Source: Mya arenaria (lineage: Eukaryota > Mollusca > Bivalvia > Myida > Myidae). From it: DNA of 64,000 nt. The notes beneath the pieces were generated by a model that saw only the letters and a program-made list of their open reading frames with translations, was not told where the DNA came from and made no database searches. Every line of letters starts with the position of its first letter. The stretch's first letter is position 1. Positions 1 to 13,000 of this stretch are shown here, piece by piece. The stretch spans positions 2,373,001 to 2,437,000 of the forward strand of contig NC_069135.1 of NCBI RefSeq assembly GCF_026914265.1, written 5' to 3'. Made by a program: the position numbers and the translations under genes.

Positions 1-765
1 CTGGGGGTAAACTCTGTGAATGAGTCAAAGGTAACAATCCAAAAGATACGAGAAAGTGTTTCTGGGGGTGAACCCTGGGGTCGAGGCCAAGGTAATTCAA
101 AAGACACGAGAAAGTGTTTCTGGGGGTGAACCCTGGGGTCGAGGCCAAGGTAATTCAAAAGACACGAGAAAGTGTTTCTGGGGGTGCACCCTGGGGTCGA
201 GGCCAAGGTAATTCAAAAGACACGAGAAAGTGTTTCTGGGGGTGCACCCTTGGGTCGAGGCCAAGGTAACAATCCAAAAGACACGAGAAAGTGTTTCTGG
301 GGGTGCACCCTGGGGTCGAAGCCAAGGTAACAATCCAAAAGACACAAGAAAGTGTTTCTGGGGGGTGCACCTTGGAGTCGAAGCCAAGGTAACAATCCAA
401 AAGACACGAGGAAGTGTTTCTAGGGGTGCACCCCGGGGTCGACGCCAAGGTCGCATTTCAAAATGCGGGACAGTGTGTTTGTAGCGCACCCTTGGTTCAC
501 GGGCAATTGTGTCATATCAAAGGGCATGACATAGCGACTCTAGTGGTGCACTTTGGAATCGAAGGCAAGTTGGTATGTCAAGAGATACGTCAAAGTATAG
601 CTGGTCCTGCACCCTTGGATGGAAGCTAAGGTGTTATTCCAAAGGCACAATAAAGTGCTTCTCGATGTGCCCCTGGGGATCGAAGTCAATGTATCCATTC
701 AAAGGAACGATCAAGTACCTCTGGTATACTACGTGGATCGAAGCTAATATTGTCGTAGGTAGGAT
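1..765. repeat. 58-61 bp tandem repeat array (about 12 units) in an intron
   Basis: Units contain CTGGGGGTG, then ACCCTGGGGTCGAGGCCAAG, then GTAATTCAAAAGACACGAG and AAAGTGTTT. The basic period is 58 bp; a variant reads GTAACAATCCAAAAG and is 61 bp. Units are close to identical from 1 to about 430 and decay progressively towards 765. The array lies just downstream (minus strand) of the last VWD exon seen here, so it is probably intronic. Short ORFs across it are by-products of the repeat and are not genes. Confidence 0.85.
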
Positions 766-824
766 TATAACAAACAAAGCTAGTCACTCTAAATTAAATC
801 AAACTGACTTACGTCACAACTTAC

Positions 825-1022
825 CCTTAATTTCTCCCGCCCAGTCCGAGGTCAATGCGAGAGAAAGGCTCAGCAGTCCTGACGTTGGTTTGACGTTGAC
901 GGCGACGCCGGCGAAGAAGATCATTCGATAAGTGTCGGCGTTTTTCTCAACAAGAATGTTGTTGCCTTGGGACGAGCCAGTAGACAGGTCCGTGGTGTCG
1001 AGTACGTCATTTAGGTAAACCT
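825..1022 (-). CDS. Exon: VWD domain, middle
   Basis: Acceptor CCGTATTGCAG, donor GTAAGT; 198 bp, phase 1 at both ends. It encodes VYLNDVLDTTDLSTGSSQGN, then the strands VEKNADTYRMIFFAGVAVNV and SLSLALTSDWAGEIKG. The expected G-L-F/L-G-N-x-N-G end of the VWD domain is not in the window and should be in the next exon to the left. Confidence 0.87.
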
Positions 1023-4000
1023 CTGCAATACGGTGACTGGTTGCATATATTTAATGGTATTGGTATATTTAACAAAATATGCATCACTCGTTTGCTAAAT
1101 TATGAAAAATCACAACGGTATGGTTCACATGTTACATCAGTGATTTATGAAAATATCATTCAACTGTACCTATGTCGTCGCCGGCACCATTTATACGAAA
1201 TTCCACTTTATCACTCGCGGGCGATGTCTGTTGTCCAACCACGGACGTGGTCACGGTGGCGTTCGAGAGCGCGCCATCAACAGTCGCCGGCTGGAAGCGG
1301 CCCTGCAGCTCGAAGGAGCCGGTGTCGCTCCGGATCATCACAAACTCTCCGTGCCCGTTAAATGTGTACATGAAGCCGTCAAGCGTTGTGATGTGGGGGT
1401 CTCCTTCGCCACCCCCTGTAAACAGAATATATTGGTGTTTAAACCAGGTCGTGCATAAGTCTATTTTTATAAAATATTATGCAACATTTGACTCATTTCT
1501 AGTCCTTATATCATCAGCATAAGTACTCTTAAATGAGGAAAAATAGAATAAGCCACTACCTGCCCCTCCAGCCTCGAAACGTTTGGACGTGCAGACGGGT
1601 CGCAGCGCCAGATAGCTTCCACAGATGTCCTCGGTTGTCAACGATGCACCATTCACACAACACATCGTATAGGCGGTCTGTTCAGCAACGAAGTCACCGT
1701 TCGACGATCCCAGCCCCCGGAACAAACTGAAGAATATGAATCGAAATTGGGTTTAACATGTGGGGTTGTTAACACGCCATTTTGCGATTCAGTTGTAAAA
1801 AATGAAGAAAAAAGGGTCAACATTTAAAACGTAAACCCTCGTATCTCTGTTATTTTGTATAAACAGTTTTTAACTCAAATTAATGGCACTGAATAATTAA
1901 ATAATATGTCAAATGAAGAAATGAAGGATGTGTTTTAAATAGTTTGCATAAAACAAACTTTATGGATAATCCCTGATTACTGATATTCTACCAAATATGA
2001 TAATAGTACAGTTTCACAGTATGATAACCAATCATATTATTTACATTGTCGAGTAAGGTTAACTTTAGACGCTATTGTGAGGCTGGCTTCATTATAAAAT
2101 TCAGTGAACAAGTGATACAAGATAAGTTTAAAAATTCTTTAGACCTGTATGTGTTCGATCCGTCCACCAGATCGTCTGTGACCTGTAAAACTCCGGCCGC
2201 CGAGTAGCAGCAGCGCATCCCCTGGTTGCCATCGGTAGCAGACGGTATGAAGTAGCAAGTATATCCATTCACTGTCTGACTGTCGAAACGAGACGGGGCA
2301 ATCATCTGTGAGAAGGACGCCGGGCAATACTTGGCAAGTGTGACGTCATCAATGGACGACGCGCTGCCCAACCACGCCTTGCATTCCAGGACAGGGTGGG
2401 TCGTCACGTGAGCGAGAGTGAAAAAGTGGATACCCCGCGCTGCATATGACGGCAATGTAACTTCCCCAGTACCATCAGAGTATGTTATAGCACCGGACGT
2501 CTTCCGCTTTTGTAATGAAACACTGGGGTCGGTGGAGAATCCATCGTACACCTGATACATCGTGTCTATTCTCTCTATCTTTGGCTTGTCGCCAATCTGG
2601 GCGTATGGAAGCTGAGAGTAGTCGTATGTGTACTTGTTGTCGGTGGCGCAATATAGGCCGACCCTGGCGACATAGAAGTTGTTGGCCCCCGGGACATTGG
2701 ACATGGGTACTTGCCAGCGCATGCCGCCTTGCTCATAAATAATGCCGTAGTAAGTGGTCAAGTAATCTGTGGCCAGTACCGCCTGGAACGTCGCCGGCTG
2801 AAAACGTAAACGTGAGATAATAATGGATGAACATATTTATTGATAAAAAACTGTCTTTGACATTAAGGTTGCTGGGGTTTTCTAGCAGCAGGTTTAAAAA
2901 CTTGGTTCTTTTACCAAATTGTAAACGACACATGTTCTAATTTACTTTTTTAATTAGATTAATAACTATAACTTATGTTTAAATGTTGCTTATGCTGCTG
3001 TAATAGGTGGAGCCTTTTGAGTTTACTCTGGCTGCCTGTGCCCATTGGCTGCATTATGACCTGACCTATACCGCAAGTCGCTATGTGGAGTTAAACAATA
3101 CCTTTGTGTTTAAGCAATACATATATACTGCTGGATAGTAAAAAGAACGAGGGGGTGGAGACTGCCAGGCTCTGCCCACGTCGACTTCAGAAACAACGGG
3201 TAGGTGTTGCCGTAACATAATACTGGCATAACATGAAGGATGCCTTACCTGAGAGGAGTATTTCATCTTTCTCCACGTGACAACGACAGCGAACTCTGGT
3301 GAGAAATCCGACTCAGTGTACTGCTCGAACCTAGTACTGATGTCGTCAAGCTCCGTCTGGTCAGCCGGCGTTGAGGAGCGCAGAACCCGCACGTAGATAC
3401 CCGAGTCCTGGCGGTTAAGAAAACAGGGGGGGGGGGGTCTAATTTTCTTTATTAAAATGAAGCGGAAAGTTTTATGTTTCGTTTCGTCTATGAAATCGAC
3501 ACAGTTGCTAACTTCATAAAATTATGTTGGATTCATTGTGCCGATTATACAGAACTTTGATAGTTGTCGTTGTTAAGTTTCAAATCGTTACTGTTTAAGC
3601 CTACTTAAGACTTTAAAACAAAACACCGAAAAACGGCTTTAAAAATAAGTGACAAAATATTTAAGCATTAAACATGTACAATATGACCTGTAATATCACT
3701 TACAGGATCGGTTGAGTATTTCATGTTTGCCCAGTATGGCGAGAGGATACAAACGTCTTCAGCGCTGAGTAGTACGTCTGTGCCGGAAGCGGGAACGTTT
3801 GTCAGCTGCCGGCGGCTTCCGGTCGACACCGTCTCCGATTTTATGGATGTCAGCACCAGCGACCCGGACTTCGTCGCCTGGTTGAAACATAGCGGTAAGA
3901 CAATTAGAACGTTCAGATTAGAATGTTGGAAGTCAATTAAAATTCATTCAAATATGGGAAGACATTTTAAAGACATAAGCAGAATCTTATCGAATTTTAT

Positions 4001-7000
4001 TTACATATTAAGGGTATAAAGTTAATAACATTCGCAGTATAATGTCGAGACGATATCGAGTCAACTTGGCTTACAGGGATGGATGACCCAGTCCTCATCA
4101 CAATGAGTTCTACCATTGATTCATACGTTTCATGTTTACCCACAGAGACTTGGAAGTATGATGCAGATCCCAACAGCTGCCCTTGGCTTACTTTAAATAG
4201 TTGCCTGTGGCCTCAGTTGGGTAAAATTAGTCTTGAATTTGAATAGTTGTATTGTGCCCCATGACGTGATAAGCAGCCCATAAAATGTTGTATTTTTTAT
4301 TTCCATGGTCAAGACTGATTTTACCCAACTGAAGCCACAGGTAACTATTTAAAGTAGGGATGCAAACGAATGGCAACATTGATATTTGAATATTCGGTAA
4401 TTCTTTCTATCGAATATTCGATAACCAAAATGAATACAAGTATTTAAGAAATGTAGTAAACTACTGTTATTATTCGCTACAGTAATAGCTGGAGCCATTG
4501 TAATAACCGGTACACGCGACGGAACTTGATTTTCCCCAAAATTAGACTCTGAAATTCTCCATTTACAGAAAATAAATCCAACAAAAAGCAATTGATTTTG
4601 AACGAACAAAAACCCAAAATAATTTAAATTCCACAGCATTCGTATTTGTAAACAAGGCCATGATTGTAAATTCCCGGTTGAACACTACAGGACACGCAGC
4701 CTCGTTTTGGGATTGATATCTACTAAATATAAGTAAGGAAACACCAAACCTTCTCGGGAATTCGTTAAATAATAAAACGAAAACACCCCTGAATATTTTA
4801 CTCATCTATTGTACAACAATGTCCTAAAACGCTTTCCCATACGGTTACATTTCATAGCACGGACGTTATATTGAAGCATGGGAAATGTTTAGATATTCCT
4901 ATTATCTGAACCTGATTTGTTTCTTGGAACTATAAATACATTCACCATGAACCAAATGAGAACCTTGAACAACTGGTAAATTTGCTCGCTTTTTTCTAGG
5001 GATGAAAGCGAATATCCGAGTATCCGGATATCACGCAAGCATTCGGATACCAAAATGGGTATTCGAATATTCGTTAAGAATTAAAATTTCATTGAAATAG
5101 CTTAGCAGAGACATAGCAATTGTTATAAAACTTTTCAGATGAAATATTTCAGGTGATCGACAGTGTCTGTCGCGAAGCAGGTATGTGTCACAAATCGTCT
5201 GCTAATTGGGTGTTTGCACAAGGCATGATATTGTGTCCTTGTGCAACACCCTGTGAAGTTCTATGACCTTGTTTACAATGACAAGTGTTGTTTTATGATC
5301 TCAGTTGTGCTTAATTGACACTTATTTGCACTAGTCGATATTAAACGGATTGATCATTAATCCGTAGGAATTGATCGTCCAATCACAAGATAAGGGTCGT
5401 GCAATCAAAGCTATTAATGACCAATCGTGTTTTTTGTTTAATATGCATGAAGAAATTATTGCTATCTGAACAATAAATACAGAAACAAATGTGTTTATCT
5501 TTTCACTTTTCAATCAAATTTCCATCATTTTGCATCTTGTAATTGTGTTTTGAATTATTAATCGTTATTCCTGTATCACGACTATCAACTATATAAATGA
5601 TTTATTTCCTATTTAGTATTTATTCACGTTTTATTTTGTGTAGTGTATTTTATTTTTCATACGATATGTAAACATGTTTAGTTTATTGATAAATAAAAAA
5701 GTACACGCATGTTAATAATGAAAAATCAGACCGTCTGTTTGTCTTCTTCTCTTTTCCGCAATTATTTCCTTCATTAAAAAACACCGCAGAAATTGTAGGT
5801 ATTGCATTAAATCAACCAATGTAATGAAATAAAATTACAATCGACTATCAAATAATCAAAGCGTCATTTAACACGAAACCTGCTGATAAATAACAAATCG
5901 AAAGCACGTGGCAGTAACCAAGCAACTACCTCGGCCGAAGTGACTATCAAATTCGCGAGGTGTTTATGTGGTATTCATCATGAGTTTTATGACGTAAAAT
6001 GAGTTGTTTAGCTTTGATTATAACATTATAAATTATTAAGACTGAGAAAGAATGAATGAAAGAGTGAAATTGCCATATAACGAATTATAAATTAAGTGGA
6101 CAATTATGTCAAATAACAGAAGGTGGGTGACATATAATAGGAAATTTACTTATTATGAAAACAATTTGAAAACGAGTATCCGGATAGTATTCGAATACTT
6201 GATACGAATATCCGGATACCGAATTGGTATCCGGTTTCCATCCCTACTTTTTTCTAAATAAGTGCTAATATAAATAAACTATTGTACTTTTCTTCTTTAC
6301 TCCTTTCAAATGTATTGTTCGATTGTTTGTATTGTTGTATATATGTTTATTCCTATAATTTTAAAATCACTTACGGGTGGAAATAAAGAGTATATGATAC
6401 CACTTTGGTGGCTGATTCCGTTTATCCTTTATTGGCATGGTCATTAAAATTTACCGAAAATAATTCAAACTTGTTTGATGTCATTTATCTAATAGCCAAT
6501 TTTCTTAAAATTACGGGTACTGTTTATAGTCCCGACGAAATGTCCCTAACTAACATAATTGTGACGCGTGTATAGTGTCATCACGTTTACGCCTCTGGCA
6601 TTAGGGATATATCGTTGTAAAAACAAGACAAGCGAAAATATATAACACAGCTGTAGTCAAAAGATTTAAAAAATATCAAACAAAAAACATCGAATATTCG
6701 AATACCGATTTTGATATTCGAATACCAAACGTTCGATCGAATATTCGAGTCTCTGTGGTTTACCTTCTTGGTAGCAAAGTTATCAGAAGGAATGAACAAC
6801 TTACATAGAACGAGTACGCGTAACCACTGTCAATCGGGACCGCCATATTAAAGAAGTAGTAGTCGCTATAGTTATTTGCTCTGGAAACCTTCGTACTGCT
6901 GGAGTAGTTTAGCAAAGTGATTTCTGAAGCAAAATAGTACGGCAGAATGTATCAATGTATTCTGTACTTTACAATTATTATAATTGTCTTTGTAAACGGA

Positions 7001-10000
7001 AAGCAAGAAAAAAAAAACGATATAAAACATAGGTGCATTTTGAATGTCGTATTCAAACTAAATAGAAGGGCCATCTGCTAGTGGCTGTCATGGTCCTGTT
7101 GCGTCACCTACTAGCGTTCTAAATGTGTCTTAACTGAGTGAATTTACTGCGTACATTCATCTAAGCATTACTGGAAAATAGAATGGCGTAACTATGCATG
7201 AACTATGAACTTCCCTAAGAGGTTGTTATTTGTTGGTCCTTGCACAAAGCAGTTGTTTACAAATATAGGTATTCACAAATAATAATTTTCTTAAAACAAC
7301 ATTGATTGTTGAATACTTTTTTAACTTACCAAAACACGAATTGTCTATCATTTGGTACCCTGCTTGACAGATGCACTGATAATCGCCATTAATATTTTCG
7401 CACTTGGAGAAAAGCGAACAGATCGCACCACATGGGCTAATGGTAGTTGATGCCGCCGTAGTTGAAGCTGTTATAGAAGTGGTCGGTGCTGCTGTAGTAG
7501 AAGTGGTCGGTGCCACTGTAGTAGTAGTGGTCGGTGCCGCTGTTGTGATAGTAGTCGGTGTTGCTGTAGTAGAAGTGGTCGGTACCACTGTAGAAGTTGT
7601 AGTTAGTCCCGATGTTGTAGTTGTGGTCGGTGACGCTGTAGTAGTAGTGGTCAGTGCCGCTGTAGAAGTTGTAGTCGGTGCCGATGTTGTAGTTGTGGTC
7701 GGTGACGCTGTAGTAGTTGTGGTCGGTGCCGCTGTAGTAGTTGTGGTTGGTGCCGCTGTTGTTGTAGTTGTTGGTGCCGCTGTTGTTGTAGTGGTCGGTG
7801 CAGCAGTAGTTGTTGTGGTCGGTGCCCCTGTTGTTGTAGTGGTCGGTGCCGCTGTAGTAGTAGTGGTTGGTGCCGCTGTAGTAGTTGTGGTCGGTGACGC
7901 TGTAGTTGTTGTAGTGGTTGGTGCCGCTGTTGTAGTAGTTGTGGTCGGTGCCGCTGTAGTAGTTGTTGTGGTCGGTGCCGCTGTAGTAGTAGTGGGTGGT
8001 GCCGCTGTTGATGTTGTGGTTGATGCCGCTGTAGTAGTTGTGGTCGGTGCCGCTGTTGTTGTTGTTGTTGGTGCCGCTGTTGTTGTTGTGGTTGGTGCCG
8101 CTGTTGTTGTTGTGGTTGGTGCCGCTGTTGTTGTTGTGGTTGGTGCCGCTGTAGTAGTTGTGGTCGGTGCCGCTGTTGTTGTTGTGGTTGGTGCCGCTGT
8201 TGTTGTTGTGGTTTGTGCCGCTGTTGTTGCTGTCGTTGGTACCGCTGTTGTTGTTGTGGTTGGTGCCGCTGTTGTTGTTGTGGTTGGTGCCGCTGTTGTT
8301 GTAGTGGTTGGTGCCGCTGTTGTTGTTGTGGTTGGTGCCGCTGTAGTAGTAGTGGTTGGTGCCGCTGTAGTAGTAGTGGTCGGTGCCGCTGTTGTTGTAG
8401 TGGTTGGTGCCGCTGTAGTAGTTGTGGTCGGTGCCGCTGTTGTTGTTGTGGTCGGTGAAGCTGTAGTTGTAGTGGTCGGTGCCGCTTTTGTAGTAGTGGT
8501 CGGTGCTCCTGTAGTAGTTGTGGTCGGTGCCGCTGTTGTTGTAGTGGTTGGTGCGGCTGTAGTTGTAGTGGTCGGTGCCGCTGTTGTAGTAGTGGTCGGT
8601 GCCGCTGTAGTAGTTGTGGTCGGTGCCGCTGTTGTAGTAGTAGTGGTCGGTGCCGCTGTTGTAGTAGTGGTCGGTGCCGCTGTTGTAGTAGTGGTCGGTG
8701 CCGCTGTAGTAGTTGTGGTTGGTGCCGCTGTTGTTGTAGTGGTCGGTGCCGCTGTAGTAGTTGTGATCGGTGCCGCTGTTGTAGTAGTGGTTGGTGCCGC
8801 TGAAGTAGTTGTGGTAGATGCCGCTGTTGTAGTAGTAGTGGTCGGTGCCGCTGTTGTTGTAGTGGTCGGTGCCGCTGTAGTTGTAGTGGTCGGTGCGGCT
8901 GTAGTAGTTGTGGTCGGTGACGCTGTAGTTGTTGTGGTGGTCGGTGCCGCTGTAGTAGTTGTAGTGGTCGGTGCCGCTGTAGTAGTTGTGGTCGGTGACG
9001 CTGTAGTTGTTGTAGTGGTCGGTGACGCTGTAGTTGTTGTGGTCGGTGCCGCTGTAGTAGTAGTGGTTGGTGCCGCTGTTGTTGTAGTGATCGGTGCCGC
9101 TGTAGTAGTTGTGGTTGGTGCCGCTGTTGTTGTAGTGGTCGGTGCAGCTGTTGTTGTAGCGGTCGGTGCCACTGTAGTTGTAGTGGTTGGTGCCGCTGTT
9201 GTAGTAGTGGTTGGTGCCGCTGTTGTTGTAGTGGTTGGTGCCGCTGTAGTAGTAGTGGTTGGTGTCGCTGTAGTAGTAGTAGTAAGTGCCGCTGTTGTTG
9301 TAGTGGTCAATGCCACATTAGTTGTAGTGGTTGGTGCCGCTGTAGTAGTAGTGGTTGGTGCCGCTGTTGTTGTAGTGGTCGGTGCCACTGTAGTTGTAGT
9401 GGTTGGTGCCGCTGTAGTAGTAGTGGTTGGTGCCGCTGTTGTTGTAGTGGATGGTGCCGCTGTTGTTGTAGTGGTCGGTGCCACTGTTGGTGTAGTGGTT
9501 GGTGCCGCTGTAGTAGTAGTGGTCGGGGCCGCTGTTGTAGTAGTGGTAAATGCCACTGTTGTTGTAGTGGTTGGTGCCACTGTAGTAGTAGTGGTTGGTA
9601 CCGCTGTTGTTGTAGTGGTTGGTGCCGCTGTAGTTGTAGTGGTCGGTGCCACTGTTGTTGTAGTGGTTGGTGCCGCTGTAGTAGTAGTGGTCGGGGCCGC
9701 TGTTGTTGTAGTGGTCGGTGCCACTGTTGTTGTAGTGGTTGGTGCCACTGTAGTAGTAGTGGTCGGGACCGCTGTTGTAGTAGTGGTTAGTGCCGATGTT
9801 GTTATAGTGGTTGGTGCCGCTGTAGTTGGAGTGGTCGGTGCTGCTGTTGTAGTAGTGGTTGGTGCCGCTGTAGTAGTAGTGGTTGGCGCCGCTGTTGTAG
9901 TAGTGGTTAGTGCCGATGTTGTTATAGTGGTTGGTGCCGCTGTAGTTGTAGTGGTCGGTGCCGCTGTTGTAGTAGTGGTCGGTGCCGCTGCAGTAGTTGT

Positions 10001-13000
10001 TGTGGTCGGTGCCACTGTAGTTGTTGTGGTCGGTGCCACTGTAGTTGTTGTGGTTGGTGCCGCTGTAGTTGTAGTGGTCGGTGCCGCTGTAGTAGTAGTG
10101 GTCGGTGCCGCTGCAGTAGTTGTTGTGGTCGGTGCCACTGTAGTTGTTGTGGTCGGTGCCAGTGTAGTTGAAGTGGTTGGTGCCGCTGTTGTTGTAGTGG
10201 TTGGTGCCGCTGTAGTAGTAGTGGTTGGTGCCGCTGTTGTAGTAGTGGTTAGTGCCGATGTTGTTATAGTGGTTGGTGCCGCTGTAGTTGTAGTGGTCGG
10301 CGCCGCTGTTGTAGTAGTGGTCGGTGCCGCTGCAGTAGTTGTTGTGGTCGGTGCCACTGTAGTTGTTGTGGTCGGTGCCACTGTAGTTGTTGTGGTTGGT
10401 GCTACTGTAGTTGTAGTGGTCGGTGCCGCTGTAGTAGTAGTGGTCGGTGCCGCTGCAGTAGTTGTTGTGGTCGGTGCCACTGTAGTTGTTGTGGTCGGTG
10501 CCAGTGTAGTTGAAGTGGTTGGTGCCGCTGTTGTTGTAGTGGTTGGTGCCACTGTAGTTGTAGTGGTCGGTGCCGCTGTAGTAGTAGTGGTCGGTGCCGC
10601 TGCAGTACTTGTTGTGGTCGGTGCCACTGTAGTTGTTGTGGTCGGTGCCACTGTAGTTGTTGTGGTCGGTGCCACTGTAGTTGTAGTGGTTGGTGCCGCT
10701 GTTGTTGTAGTGGTCGGTGCCGCTATTGTTGTAGTGGTCGGTGCCACTGTTGTTGAAGTGGTCGGTGCCGCTGTTGTTGTAGTGGTCGGTGCCGCTGTTG
10801 TTGTAGTGGTTGGTGCCACTGTTGTTGTAGTGGTTGGTGCCGCTGTTGTTGTAGTGGTCGGTGCCACTGTTGTTGTAGTGGTTGGTGCCGCTGTTGTTGT
10901 AGTGGTCGGTGCCACTGTTGTTGTTGTGGTTGGTGCCGCTGTTGTTGTAGTGGTCGGTGCCACTGTTGTTGTAGTGGTTGGTGCCGCTGTTGTTGTAGTG
11001 GTCGGTGCCACTGTTGTTGTAGTGGTTGGTGCCGCTGTTGTTGTAGTGGTTGGTGCCGCTGTAGTAGTAGTGGTTGGTGCCGCTGTTGTTGTAGTGGTCG
11101 GTGCCACTGTTGTTGTAGTGGTTGGTGCCGCTGTTGTTGTAGTGGTCGGTGCCGCTATTGTTGTAGTGGTCGGTGCCACTGTTGTTGGAGTGGTTGGTGC
11201 CGCTGTTGTTGTAGTGGTCGGTGCCCCTGTTGTTGTAGTGATCGGTGCCGCTGTTGTTGTAGTGGTTGGTGCCACTGTTGTTGTAGTGGTCGGTGCCACT
11301 GTTGTTGTAGTGGTTGGTGCCGCTGTTGTTGTAGTGGTTGGTGCCCCTGTTGTTGTAGTGGTTGGTGCCGCTGTTGTTGTAGTGGTTGGTGCCGCTGTTG
11401 TTGTAGTGGTCGGTGCCACTGTTGTTGTAGTGGTTGGTGCCGCTGTTGTTGTAGTGGTTGGTGCCCCTGTTGTTGTAGTGGTTGGTGCCGCTGTTGTTGT
11501 AGTGGTTGGTGCCGCTGTTGTTGTAGTGGTCGGTGCCACTGTTGTTGTAGTGGTTGGTGACGCTGTTGTTGTAGTGGTTGGTGCCACTGTTGTTGTAGTA
11601 GTGGTCGGTGCCGCTGTTGTTGTAGTGGTCGGTGCCCCTGTTGTTGTTGTGGTCGGTGCCACTGTAGTTGTAGTGGTTGGTGCCTCTGTAGTAGTAGTGG
11701 TTGGTGCCGCTGTTGTTGTAGTGGTTGGTGCCGCTGTTGTCGTAGTGGTTGTTGCCGCTGTTGTTGTAGTGGTCGGTGCCAATGTTGTTGTAGTGGCTGG
11801 TGCCGCTGTAGTTGTAGTGGTTGGTGCCGCTGTTGTTGTAGTGGTCGGTGCCACTGTTGTTGTAGTGGTTGGTGCCGCTGTAGTTGTAGTGGTCGGTGCC
11901 CCTGTTGTTGTTGTTGTTGTTGTCGGTGCCGCTGTTGTAGTTGTGGTCGGTGCCGCTGTTGTAGTTGTGGCTGGTACCGCTGTAGTTGTTGTGGTCGGTG
12001 CCGCTGTTGAAGTAGTGGTCGGTGCAGCTGTTGTAGTAGTAGTGGTCGGTGCCGCTGTTGTTGTTGTGGTCGGTGCCGCTGTTGTTGTTGTGGCCGGTGC
12101 CGCTGTTGTTGTAGTAGTGGTCGGTGCCGCTGTTATTGTTGTTGTCGGTGCCGCTGTTGTAGAAGTAGTGGTCGGTGCCGCTGTTGTTGTAGTGGTCGGT
12201 GCCGCTGTAGTAGTAGTGGTCGGTGCCGCTGTTGTTGTAGTGGTCGGTGCCGCTGTAGTAGTTGTGGTCAGTGCCGCTGTTGTTGTAGTTGTCGGTGCCA
12301 CTGTAGTAGTAGTGGTCGGTGCCGCTGTTGTTGTAGTGGTCGGTGCCGCTGTTGTACTTGTGGTCGGTGCCGCTGTTGTAATAGTGGTCGGTGCCACTGT
12401 GGTAGTAGTTGAAGTGGTCGGTGCCGCTGTTGTTGTAGTGGTCGGTGCCGCTGTTGTAGAAGTGGTTGGTACCACTGTTGTAGTTGTGGTCGGTGCCGCT
12501 GTTGTAGTAGTGGTCGGTGCTGCTGTTGTAGTAGAAGTGGTCGGTGCTGCTGTTGTTGTTGTGGTCAGTGCCGCTGTTGTAGTAGTAGTGGTCGGTGCCG
12601 CTGTTGTTGTAGTGGTCGGTGCCGCTGTTGTAGTAGTGGTCGGTGCCGCTGTTGTAGTAGTGGTCGGTGCCGCTGTTGTTGTAGTTGTCGGTGCCGCTGT
12701 AGTAGTTGTGGTCGGTGCGACTGTTGTTGTAGTGGTTGGTGCCGCTGTTGTAGTAGTGGTCGTTGCCGCTGTTGTAGTAGTGGTCGGTGCCGCTGTTGTA
12801 GTAGTGGTCGGTGCCGCTGTTGTAGTTGTGGTCGGTGCCGCTGTTGTTGTAGTGGTCGGTGCCGCTGTTGTAGTAGTGGTCGGTGCCGCTGTTGTAGTTG
12901 TGGTCGGTGCCGCTGTTGTTGTAGTGGTCGGTGCCGCTGTAGTAGTTGTGGTCGGTGCAGCTGTAATAGTAGTGGTTGGTGCCGCTGTTGTTGTAGTGGT

